Source: Odontesthes bonariensis
Taxonomy: Eukaryota; Chordata; Actinopteri; Atheriniformes; Atherinopsidae
Length of the DNA stretch: 64,000 bases
Direction: 5' to 3'
Assembly: GCF_027942865.1 (NCBI RefSeq)
Contig: NC_134519.1
Location: 18,510,248-18,574,247 of the forward strand
Shown: in pieces, positions 1-9,275 of the stretch
How the letters are laid out: each line of letters begins with the position of its first letter
Position numbering within the stretch: position 1 is the first letter of the stretch
The notes under the pieces: model-generated
Told to the model about the DNA's origin: nothing
The model's input: only the letters and a program-made list of their open reading frames with translations
Database searches by the model: none
Made by a program: the position numbers and the translations under genes

Positions 1-538
1 CTTTTGTCAGGCGTTTAGCTTCAACAACACCGTACTCTTTTAAACTTTCCATAATCTCCTCTATTGTTACCGAAATTGGAATTCCATATATTACCCCTCT
101 GCTCTTAGATGTTGCACCAGGAATATGTGATGTTATCTTAAGTGAATTGAGTGTAGTTTTCTTGAGAATGTTATTTTGCTGCTCCTTAGAGTTTGCAAAG
201 ATCAATATCCTTCCATTTCCCATGAACCGCGCATGATTAATCTTGCCCATTTCCTTCTCAATTGCTTTCGTTATATGAATTGGGTGTACATCGGGTCCTC
301 CTTTTTGATCAAAAACTACAATCACTTTCCAAACTTCATCCTGGGCTCTCAATGGGTTGCTCAGTTCAGCTTTGTTCTTCTTCGCCATTATCGTTGATTC
401 TATGGAATCCCCTTCACTGTCTGATCGTTGCCTTGCTTGCTTTTTGTTATTTATAACATCCTCCCAAAACATATTCCCATCATCAAGCATGTTATCTAAA
501 CTTAGAGATGGAAACTGTCCACCAGATGTCTCAGCCAT
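1..538 (-). CDS. LINE ORF1-like protein, partial (runs off left edge)
   Basis: Reading the - strand from an ATG at 538-536 gives 179 codons with no stop, still open at base 1. The protein starts MAETSGGQF and has a charged N-terminal part. An RRM-like stretch follows (VWKVIVVFDQKGG, then NGRILIFANSKEQQ), then a second block (SRGVIYGIPISVTIEEI, then EYGVVEAKRLTK). That layout and wording resemble the Gag-like ORF1 of fish L1/Tx1/Nimb-type non-LTR retrotransposons, in which a CCHC zinc knuckle usually follows; that part would lie left of the window. ORF1 proteins bind element RNA. The frame is intact, so the copy is young or only recently dead. Clade assignment is inference. Confidence 0.6.
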   Translation of the reverse strand, partial: MAETSGGQFPSLSLDNMLDDGNMFWEDVINNKKQARQRSDSEGDSIESTIMAKKNKAELSNPLRAQDEVWKVIVVFDQKGGPDVHPIHITKAIEKEMGKINHARFMGNGRILIFANSKEQQNNILKKTTLNSLKITSHIPGATSKSRGVIYGIPISVTIEEIMESLKEYGVVEAKRLTK

Positions 539-652
539 TGTCCAAATTACATTCACTGTGAATAGTTTACCGTCCTTCTGTTGTTTTGCTTCACAAACGA
601 TATTCCCGCTGTTCGAAACTGCCTCTGCTTCCAGGTGAGCTAATCACTCCGT
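539..652 (-). other. Probable 5' leader of the LINE ORF1
   Basis: This short stretch lies directly upstream (in - orientation) of the ORF1 start and is cut off by the LTR element. It has no ORF of its own. I infer it to be the LINE 5' UTR, interrupted or abutted by the gypsy insertion. Confidence 0.3.
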
Positions 653-1138
653 TGTCTCCAAAAGAGTCCCTGCAGCAGTCTGCAGCATTTGTACGATCCA
701 GGTCATACCATGTGCTGATTGGTGTAAGGGGGAGTGCACCAGAATCAATGATAGGAAGTATAATTGATTGATTTAGTACTATGGTTTCAATATACTAGGA
801 AGTATAATTGATTGTTTTTTATAATAGAGGGAAATGTATTTTAAGGTTTTTGTGTGTTGTTTTATGGGGATGTATAATGGGAGGAGCAGGAATCCCCTAG
901 GGGTTTCGGTGGTAGAGCCTGAGTAAAATATAAGGCTGCCAGTTGTACCACACTCGAGAGAGCTTCCCGATTGTTAGTAATGCTGCTAGGACCACAGTGC
1001 TCCTGGTCCGGAGTATGTGTCGATGTCCAAGTCTGTCTGATATAAATGTTGGTGAATAAAACACTCGGTTGGTTCAGCACGACCTCTGCCTCAAGCCTCC
1101 TACCTTGCATATTCAGTCGCTACATGCCCATCCTCACA
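653..1138 (+). repeat. 5' LTR of the gypsy element
   Basis: Direct repeat of 3591-4095. Identity is clear from 659; a TGTCTCC block at 653 also occurs at the start of the 3' copy, where about 17 extra bases follow it. It ends in CATCCTCACA. It carries a TATA-like tataaggc near 927-934 and an AATAAA in gtgaataaaac near 1055, the expected promoter and polyadenylation signals. Confidence 0.85.
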
Positions 1139-1140
1139 AG

Positions 1141-1158
1141 TGGTGTCAGAAGTGGGAT
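1141..1158 (+). other. Primer-binding site (tRNA-primed minus-strand start)
   Basis: TGGTGTCAGAAGTGGGAT begins two bases after the LTR with the TGG expected opposite a tRNA 3' CCA end. I did not assign the tRNA. Confidence 0.65.
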
Positions 1159-1254
1159 CCACGCTGCTGCAAGTGTTGTGAAGACGTTTGGAACCCGCAC
1201 TGTGTTGGAAGATGGTTATGAAGCTGGGGCCCGTACCGCAGTGAGGAGTTGAGA

Positions 1255-2337
1255 ATGAAGAGAGGAGGAAAAAAGAATGACCAACAGGAGGAGCCTGATG
1301 ATGGCACAAAGGGAGCAGTGGACCAGGGCGCCATGGCAGCCAGCAACCAAGGGGAAAAGCTGGATGAGCTGGCAGACCTGGTCAAATCTTTCATCGACTC
1401 TCAAGTAGCCAGAGACCAGCAGAGAGACAAAGATTTCTCTCGACAAGAACAAAGATGGAAGAGCATGCATCATCAATTTCAGCAGATACAGGTACAAGTG
1501 AATGAAAGGAGAAGCGATATCAGACGGGAGCAGACATTGTCAGAGTGGGGAGAGGAGCAAGATCAAGGTCATGAAGTTGATGACCCAGACGAGGGGACGA
1601 GTCGGACGGACTTCAGATCTCGGGCCGAACCCCCAGTCCGTAGAGAGCCAAAGCTGCTTCCACTGTCTCCAGAGGATGATATTGAACATTTTTTGACGAC
1701 TTTTGAAAAACTGGCCCAAGTCTGCCGTTGGCCAAAAGAGGAGTGGGCTGTTCGTCTTGTCCCTCTGTTGACAGGTAAGGCACGTAGTGCTTATGTGCTC
1801 ATGGACTTTGCAGACACTGAAAACTATGACATCGTGAAGGCAGCAATTCTGACCAAATATGAAATCACAGCAGAGACTTACCGCAGAAGATTTCGGTCTT
1901 TGGAAATTTTTCAAGGAGAGACTCCAAAAGAGCTATATGTTCGCCTGAAAGACTTGTTCTCCAAGTGGGTTAAACCTGAAAAGTCCACAGTGAAAGAGAT
2001 TTCAGAAATGATCATTCTTGAGCAGTTCTTGAGGATGATGCACCCTGATCTGGAAGTCTGGATCCGTGAACATGATCCTCCTACTGCAGAGAAAGCAGCT
2101 CAGCTGGCAGAAGTTTTTACATCGGCTAGAAGAGGGACTAGACGTGCCACGTTTGGTCGAGAAAACAACTTTGCCCATAGAAATAAGCCCACTGTAGATG
2201 AGCGGAGTTATGGTCAGACTCAGAGTAGAGTGTTTCCAAGTGGTAGGCGGTTCACCTCTAGCGACACTAACAAGTTAAATCCTCCTAAAAGCACTTCCTT
2301 TAGACCTCCCAAACCAGATGTACGATGTTACCTGTGA
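1255..2337 (+). pseudogene. gag: Gypsy Gag, SCAN-like capsid, ends in a premature stop
   Basis: The first ATG in this frame is at 1255 (the open frame starts slightly earlier). A charged N-terminal coiled region (about residues 1-130, rich in E, K, Q and R) precedes a capsid-like domain of about 150 residues with LSPEDDIEHFLTTFEK, WAVRLVPLLTGKA, ETYRRRFRSLE and MHPDLEVWIREHDP. This is the arrangement from which vertebrate SCAN domains are believed to derive. A zinc knuckle starts at the end (DVRCYL), but the next codon is TGA; the rest of the knuckle (GHTQYSC) continues in the same frame after the stop. The protein would coat element RNA and form particles. Confidence 0.8.
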
Positions 2338-3270
2338 AATGGAATTGGCCATACGCAGTATTCCTGTCCACTTACAAAGACGAAGCCATCTCTTTTTTGC
2401 TCCGTGCCTAGGCCAACTACACCGGTAAAAGTGAGAGATGTTTCTGAGTTTTCAGCTGCTTATTTGGATGATGTGGTCATTTTTAGTCAGTCCTGGGAAG
2501 AACACATGTCACATCTGCAACAGGTCCTGAAATGTATCAGAGATGCAGGGCTGACTATCAATCCACAGAAATGTGCTGTCGCCCAGAAATTGGTTGAATA
2601 TCTGGGATATGTGATTGGGTTCGGTAAGATCAAGCCTCAAGTGGGGAAAGTGGAGGCCATTCAGTCTTTTCCTGTCCCTACAACTAAGAAGAAGGTGAAG
2701 AGTTTTCTGGGCCTGGTGGGGTGGTACCGGAAGTTCATACCTCACTTTGCAGAGCGCTCAGATGTGCTGAACAACCATACAAAAAATACAGCACCCAATA
2801 AAGTACACTGGTCTGAGGAATGTGACAGAGTTTTTAAGGAACTTAAAGACTCGATATGCACCCATTCAGTTCTGCACACCCCTGACTTTGACAAGCCATT
2901 CACTCTGCAAACAGATGCCTCTGGAGTGGGCCTTGGATGAGTCCTTTTGCAGGAAGTGGATGGAGAGATGAGGCCAGTTGTGTTTCTCAGTCGGAAACTT
3001 CTGGACAGAGAGACCAGATATTCGACAGTAGAAAAGGAATGTTTGGCAATGAAGTGGACTGTGGATTCTCTCAGATATTATCTTCTAGGACGACACTTCT
3101 ACTTGGAGACTGATCATCGTGCCCTCCAATGGTTGCATCGAATGAAAGATGCCAACATGCGCATTGCTGGTTGGTACCTGGCCCTGCAACCATACAGCTT
3201 TACAGTCCGCTACCGATCAGGGAAAACAAACACGGTGGCTGACAGTTTGTCTCGGTTTCCTGAAGTTTGA
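2338..3270 (+). pseudogene. pol: Gypsy Pol remnant: RT C-terminal half plus RNase H
   Basis: Same frame as gag. After the zinc-knuckle remnant the sequence jumps to the RT catalytic motif AYLDDVVIFSQ, then LGYVIGFGKI, SFLGLVGWYRKFIPHFA, and the RNase H start FTLQTDASGVGLG. A TGA at 2938-2940 interrupts RNase H. It resumes with VVFLSRKLLDRE, STVEKECLAMKW, LETDHRALQWLH and the end marker NTVADSLSRFPEV before a natural-looking stop at 3268-3270. Protease, RT palm motifs upstream of YLDD and integrase are absent. It cannot produce a working enzyme. Confidence 0.85.
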
Positions 3271-3590
3271 GGTACTGTACCCTTTAAGGAGAGGGGGGAG
3301 GAAATGTAATGAAGGGAATGTTCATTGCTGACTTTGGGTCACATGAGTAATGTGTAAATAACGAGGCACAAACAAATTGTCATGTTTTATTGAATATGTA
3401 TATTGACAACATGTGGGTGTGCAGGTCCTGTGTTGCCCTCAGCAGGGAAGGAGGGGGGACCAGGCCTGTAAAAGGGAAACATCCAGTTTGTTAGTAGCCT
3501 GAAGGCTCTGATAAGTATACATTTAGCTGACGGATGTGAAACTGTGAATATGCTGTCTTGTAATTGAAATGTGTGTAAGTCACTCACCTA
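3271..3590 (+). other. Untranslated region between pol and 3' LTR
   Basis: About 320 bases without a coding signature. It includes purine-rich stretches (for example around 3286-3303 and 3444-3458) that could contain the polypurine tract. No integrase motif is seen in any frame. Confidence 0.5.
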
Positions 3591-4095
3591 TGTCTCCTCT
3601 CCAGGGTGCTCGGGCAAAAGAGTCCCTGCAGCAGTCTGCAGCATTTGTACGATCCGGGTCATACCATGTGCTGATTGGTGTAGGGGGGAGTGCACCAGAA
3701 TCAATGATAGGAAGTATAATTGATTGATTTAGTACTATGGTTTCAATATACTAGGAAGTATAATTGATTGTTTTTTTATAATAGAGGGAAATGTATTTTA
3801 AGGTTTTTGTGTGTTGTTTTATGGGGATGTATAATGGGAGGAGCAGGAATCCCCTAGGGGTTTCGGTGGTAGAGCCTGAGTAAAATATAAGGCTGCCAGT
3901 TGTACCACACTCGAGAGAGCTTCCCGATTGTTAGTAATGCTGCTAGGACCACAGTCCTCCTGGTCCGGAATATGTGTCGATGTCCAAGTCTGTCTGATAT
4001 AAATGTTGGTGAATAAAACACTCGGTTGGTTCAGCACACCCTCTGCCTCAAGCCTCCTACCTTGCATATTCAGTCGATACATGCCCATCCTCACA
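3591..4095 (+). repeat. 3' LTR of the gypsy element
   Basis: Matches 653-1138 with about seven substitutions and one T-run length difference over about 480 aligned bases, plus about 17 extra bases near its left end. It ends CATCCTCACA like the 5' copy. Confidence 0.85.
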
Positions 4096-4210
4096 CCCTG
4101 AGATGGGCTGGTGACCCGTCCAGGGTGAGCCCATTGGCAGCTGGGATAGGTCCAGTCCCCCTGTGACCCTAAATTGGATTAAGGGGGTTTAGAAAATTCA
4201 TGGATGGATG
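4096..4210 (+). repeat. LINE/SINE 3' tail with ATGG repeats
   Basis: Directly after the 3' LTR comes a block with GATGGGCTGGTGACCC, CAGCTGGGATAGGTCCAG and an ending in ATGGATGGATG. This is the widespread 3' tail of fish L2-like LINEs and the SINEs that share it. It is 5' truncated. Family identity is from recollection of the consensus. Confidence 0.6.
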
Positions 4211-4878
4211 AAATTCCTATATTTGTGTTGATAATGTAACTACAATTGCGCTGGCATGAAAGCAATAAAGAAAGGGTTGATATTAGTTTCAGGAGGCAGC
4301 GGCTCATGAGGCTTAAAAAGTCAAATTAACACTAATCAGAAGTGGAGAACGTGGCTAGCTTTTATTTCAACATTCAATCATCAAGACTGCGCTTCTACTG
4401 AAGCACATATTACTTTTTTTTTAGCTTTAATTAAAGATATAATCCTCATAATTATTCCGTCTCACAGTGCTGTGGAGTTTATCTTTTATCTTCTCTTACA
4501 TCTCTGTTGTTGTTTCTCTTCTATCCATGCCTTCTATTTATTTGAAAGCTTTCTTGTCTCATTTGTTGGTATAACCCTAGTTGTTTTTCCTCTCTTTGAT
4601 TTTGGGTGACTTCATGTTTGTTGATTTTCTTATTTTGTTCCAAGCGGCAAAGTCCTTGCTGAAACTACACTGTATTTGTTTTCATCATAATATATCAGAT
4701 ATGGCACGATAACACTACAAAATTCAAATACTTACTAAAATATCAACCATTTTATCCTGTCAACTGAAACTATAAAGAACTATTTATCCAAATTGTCTAC
4801 TTATGGTAAAACTAAGACAAATGGGTTGGCAACTGGTCTGAAGTGTACCTATCATCCAATGACAGGTCAGGTGGACAA

Positions 4879-4905
4879 CCCCCCCCCCCCCCCCCCCCCC
4901 CCCCC
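4879..4905. repeat. Poly-C tract (27 nt)
   Basis: Uninterrupted run of C. Its true length is likely unreliable in any assembly. Confidence 0.95.
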
Positions 4906-5438
4906 AAGCCCAGTGTACCTCTAAATGCGGCAAGGCGAGAATGGAATATGGATGGAAAAAACTGTAATAATTGTAACTTTTTGTTTAGTTAGTTAGTTTG
5001 GTTCTGCTGTTCTTCGCTGAATAGTAATGATGCATCATGATGAATTAACATTGACATTACCATATATCACAATCAAGTATGAGGCCCGTTCAGCATGGGA
5101 ATTGGCAATAATCATGCATCTCCTGCACAGTAAATGAGGCAGCACAAGGAGGCCTTGGCAGTGGCACTTCTACCTAGATCCACCTTCTGGTGGGGCGGCA
5201 TTAACAGACTGGACCGTGGACATGCTCTGGACACTGGTAATGAGGGGTGGAAGAGCAACGACACACATGCACTGAGATAAAAAACAAAAAACTGTTCAGT
5301 TTTGCTACAGTACAACCTCAAACATGTTATAATTTGAAGATTCCCTTCAAAAAAGAGCAATCTGAGAACTCAAACAGATCATCTTCAATATTGCATGCAA
5401 GGCACCTTTTAATGCATATTTGAAATACAAAGTCAGAA

Positions 5439-5445
5439 TGTGTGT

Positions 5446-5492
<47 letters not shown>
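5439..5492. repeat. (TG)n followed by poly-G (32 nt)
   Basis: Eleven TG units run straight into 32 consecutive G. Proline-rich and Thr/His-rich ORFs read from the other strand are artefacts of this repeat. Confidence 0.95.
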
Positions 5493-5493
<1 letters not shown>

Positions 5494-7755
5494 GGGATTT
5501 ACATTGATGCTCTCTCTGATCATGAGACCAGTAAAGAGGGAGCTTGTTATCACTGCTGTCATGGAAGGTTTGAAGTCTTGCTGAGTTCAAACTGCTCAGG
5601 GCAGGATTGACCTGCCTGAGAACATGTGATATAACTAAACATCAATTCATTATGTGTAAACACTGTGGGTACTCATCTGAATGACACACTTTTAATTTGG
5701 AAGTCTTTTCTAAATGTTTTTGTAGGATGGAGCAGTGCTATAGTTAAAAGTGAAAGTAATGATGTATTACATTTGATAAAACAGTAGCATTTGGACTTCA
5801 ACAACACTTTAACACACCAAAGAAATCAAATTATATTATATTTGCTGCAAGACTGCAGCCCATCAATCACTGCAAGGACCGCCAATTAATTCAATTAAAC
5901 AACAAAAGTATCATAGTGTGTTTTAAAAAGTAAATCAGTGCTGTATTTCAGAATACAAATCACTTGTCAGCTTGTATTTCTTGGATTTATATTTCCCCGT
6001 AAAATGGAGCATACCCATGTAGATATGAGCAGCGAATCATATAAGAGAGGGACCTATAGAACAGCAGTGAATCACTTTCTTTTCAACCCTGCGGCTGTAT
6101 ATCCTATTAATGTTTCACAGATACCCTGCAGAGAAGCAAAAAAGCACAACTCAATTAAAATTCACAATCCTAAAATATGTTTAAGCTAATGCTGATTTAA
6201 CAACTAGAAGTGCTGAAATTGTAAATCTTGTCAGAGCAAGTCTTCGGCAAGTAAGGCCGCACTTTCCTACATGTCATGATTGCTTCATGTACAGGCATGC
6301 TGGGGATTTCCGCTGCAAACCAAATGCGATCAGACAGCTAGATCAAAGGGTAAAGACTCACATGTCTCTGCAATACTCAGTGAAATGCTTCATATGAAAT
6401 TTTCTTTCTTTCTTTTATTTGGGTGATGAATTAATAAGGGCATAAGCTTGATAAAACTCAAATAAATATCATCTTTTCTGCGTGCGCTGTGCGAGATGAG
6501 CATTCAACACAAAAGGGCAAAGACAACAGGAAACTGTCCTGACAGTGCTGTGAAGACACCACCCACATGAAACAGGACACATGAGCCTTTCTCACATGTC
6601 AGACAAGAGTCCCTTATCATCTTAATATAAGAAACAGAGAATTGTGTTGCCCGAGACTCTATCGCCACCCTGAATATAATATGTGGGACATGACTATGTC
6701 TACGATTTTAGTGTGTTTTTGTTATACAGAGGGTCTTGTAGATGTCACCTATCTTTGTTTTTATGTTTTTTGTTTTTTGGGGGTTTTTTTTGGAGAAAAG
6801 GTTCAATCTTATCGCGGCTAATAGGTCACAGGGGAAATGCTGCCTGCATTGAATCAGTGCAGCTTCATTAGTTCCATCCATCTCATGAACCCATTTTTAA
6901 AGTAATGTAATGCAGACGGAAGAAAATGTCAATAGGTAATCACCAAGCTGAAAATATGATGCCCTACAAACTACACAAAGTTTGCACAAATGCGTTGTGT
7001 GATTGTATCTTCTTGGTTTGTCCTACTTACACTGCAATCACTGGCACAATCTTATACAGCAGCATGGGCACTGCCTTTACAGTTAGAAACAATTTGCACT
7101 AATGTTTGTAGTTTGATTTGTGTTTTTTTTTTATATTTTTTTATTCCTTGGTAGAAACTGCCATCTGCAGAACAGGACAGAAAAAAATAATAATATAATA
7201 TAATAATAAGTATTTGAAAGTAGCATCAAATTAGATCTGCATATAGATAGGTGGGCTGCAGCACACATGCCATCTGAAGGAACCTTTTGCCATTTTCACT
7301 TTGTGAGTTTTTTAATAAGGACGCTTGCAACTACATTCTCACAACAACAGTGCAGGACAAGTAAGTATGGGACAAGTTTGTAAGTACACAAGGAGGACAA
7401 AAGTAGCTTCTGCTTCTGTACACTAGCAGATCTTTCACACTCGTTTGTCCAATAATCGTGGAGGAGAATGAGAAAATTTTTGACAAATATTTCCAGCAGA
7501 TAGTACTTGGACACTCTGATTACAGGTGGTGACATTGATGTGGACACTTGTAGGTCTTATCATCTCTCACAGAAAGTATGCAGCAGTTGATCATGAGTAT
7601 GAATCGTGATTAAACAGCTTCTTCTTTTGGTGATTTTGAAGCCCCCAATATATCTGAATATGAGCCAGTAACATGAGGCATTTTCCAAGAAAAAAGGGGA
7701 TAGAGCCACCCAATAGCATGCAAGAAGTTGATGTTAAAAGACCTGTTAAAAACAA

Positions 7756-8335
7756 ATGTGTTCTGCTTTTGTCTATATTTTTCAAAAAACACAAACAAAG
7801 CCAGAAATCTGGGCATCATTATGGAGTCAGACCTCCAATGCTACAAGTTTGTTACAAAGTCATAACCTGAAGAATATTTCAAGAAATAAAAGTTTCAGAG
7901 TGATTATAAAAGTTGGTTTGTGCTTTTATCTTTGGTAGACTTGATTGATTTAAGGTTCTTCCAAAAAGACTAAAAAGACAGCTGCAGCTGGTTCAGAACG
8001 CTGCTGCTTGAGTCCTTACTAAGAGAAGAACAGAGAATCAAATCAATACTGTTCTGAGGTCTATATCCTAGCTTCCTGTCCTTCAAAAAGTTGAAAAAAA
8101 ATGCTCTTGGTGTATAAAGCTTCAAATGGTTTGCTTTCTGTCCACAAAGTAAAAACTTTGGAGAAGATGCTTTCAGTTTTTATGAATCATAGATGAGAAA
8201 CAAACTCCCAGAGAACTGCAGGTCTGCTGCAGTTCTTTCCTTTTTGCCACTGAATTTTATCGATTGTCTTTGATTTGGAACTTTCGCTGTACTTCACCTT
8301 ATACTGTCTAAGAACTAAAACTTTGTACATGAACG
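7756..8335 (+). mobile_element. Decayed L2/CR1-type LINE, RT C-terminal relic
   Basis: Broken frames retain the signature at the end of fish L2-like ORF2 proteins: a NLGIIMESDL block near 7810-7840, then KRQLQLVQNAAA followed by a stop and VLTK near 7975-8025, then a SLxWLPV-like region and a VYKASNGL-like block near 8112-8135. Several stops and frameshifts show an old copy. Confidence 0.65.
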
Positions 8336-9200
8336 TAGACAGAAGTGACATAATACAGTATGAGTAAATCTGTAAGAGGTCCAGCTCAGCTCCTGAATGT
8401 GTGTTTCTTAACATGTATGTTAAGACATGTGCATCTGACTTTTCTTTTTGTTATGAACAAGAAACTTCCTCCAGAAATCCAGAACTTAAAGCATTCACCA
8501 GCACAGACCAAAGATGACACAAAATGCCTCAGTGTGCAGGATGGCAGTGGTTTTCAAGGGTGCCACTCATGACAAAGGGTAATTGCTGGTTGATGGATTC
8601 TGCAGAGAGTGCAGGGATGAAGGTGAGAGCTTTGATGTAAAGCTTTTGTGTTCCTCTAAGGCTTTATGAGGAGAATAGCCTTAATTTTTTTCCTGGCAAT
8701 TCAGCAGCCAAAGGAGCACAAAACATTGCCAAGAAGCCATAACTGTTGAGTGGAGGTTTTTGATGAATGGAGATGTCACAATGTTCGAACCACCAGAATG
8801 GAACTGCTGCAGAGCACAGCACAGTAGGGAGGTATCGGAAAATGCTTTTTTGAAAAGATTAACTAAACATTACCTTGTTATGACCTTTGAGCTTGATAAA
8901 TCCCTGATGTTAACTGAGAACTTTCTTTTCAAATGTAATGACACTGATCAAACACAGCACGTGTTATTCTAGTTTGTCAGGTAAGAGTCTACATTACAGC
9001 TTTTTCACTTTCTGCAAAATCTGCAACGGTTTTCTTGGGAGAAGAAAGTTGTTTTATATCTCAGAGCCTTTATGACTCTGTCAGTTATTGACCTGTAAAC
9101 ATGTGCACTTTATTACCCTTGTAAATCTCAGTGTTTTCTGCCTCCTGAGTGTGAAAATTCAGTACCTGCCATCTGTGTACTTGGAGAGGGATTCTAGGAC
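8336..9200 (+). other. Upstream region and probable 5' UTR of mep1b
   Basis: No coding signature. A weak TATA-like ttatat lies at 9054-9059, which would place transcription start roughly 30 bases later. An in-frame TAG at 9195-9197 sits just ahead of the mep1b ATG. No stronger promoter element is evident. Confidence 0.4.
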
Positions 9201-9275
9201 ATGGAAAGAAGAATACCTACAGGTGTGCTTGTTCTTCAACTGTTATGTCTTCTTTGTGGTACTGGCCTTTGCTTG
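9201..9275 (+). CDS. mep1b: mep1b exon 1: signal peptide
   Basis: Encodes MERRIPTG then a Leu/Val/Cys-rich hydrophobic core ([16 protein letters not shown]). Donor TTG|GTGAGA, phase 0. Confidence 0.85.

Larger units (their letters stand above)
653..4095 (+). mobile_element. Ty3/gypsy LTR retrotransposon, internally deleted
   Basis: Two direct repeats of nearly 500 bp flank a gag gene and a remnant pol, all in one reading frame on the + strand. A TGG-initiated primer-binding candidate starts at 1141, two bases after the 5' LTR. Between gag and the RT remnant only about 70 bases remain, so protease, the N-terminal half of RT and any upstream integrase are missing. Two in-frame stops (2335-2337 and 2938-2940) further disable it. 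No integrase follows RNase H, and the Gag is SCAN-like; both fit the Gmr1 group, in which integrase precedes RT. The exact left boundary is uncertain because the two LTR copies differ at their first bases. Confidence 0.85.
4211..7755. other. Non-genic stretch, no gene seen
   Basis: AT-rich DNA with only short chance ORFs and no conserved protein signature or plausible exon. The notable contents are the poly-C tract at 4879-4905 and the TG/poly-G tract at 5439-5492. Confidence 0.6.

Noticed and set aside
5327..5590. Proline/histidine-rich ORFs on the - strand
   Set aside because: They are translations of the TG and poly-G tract at 5439-5492, not a gene.
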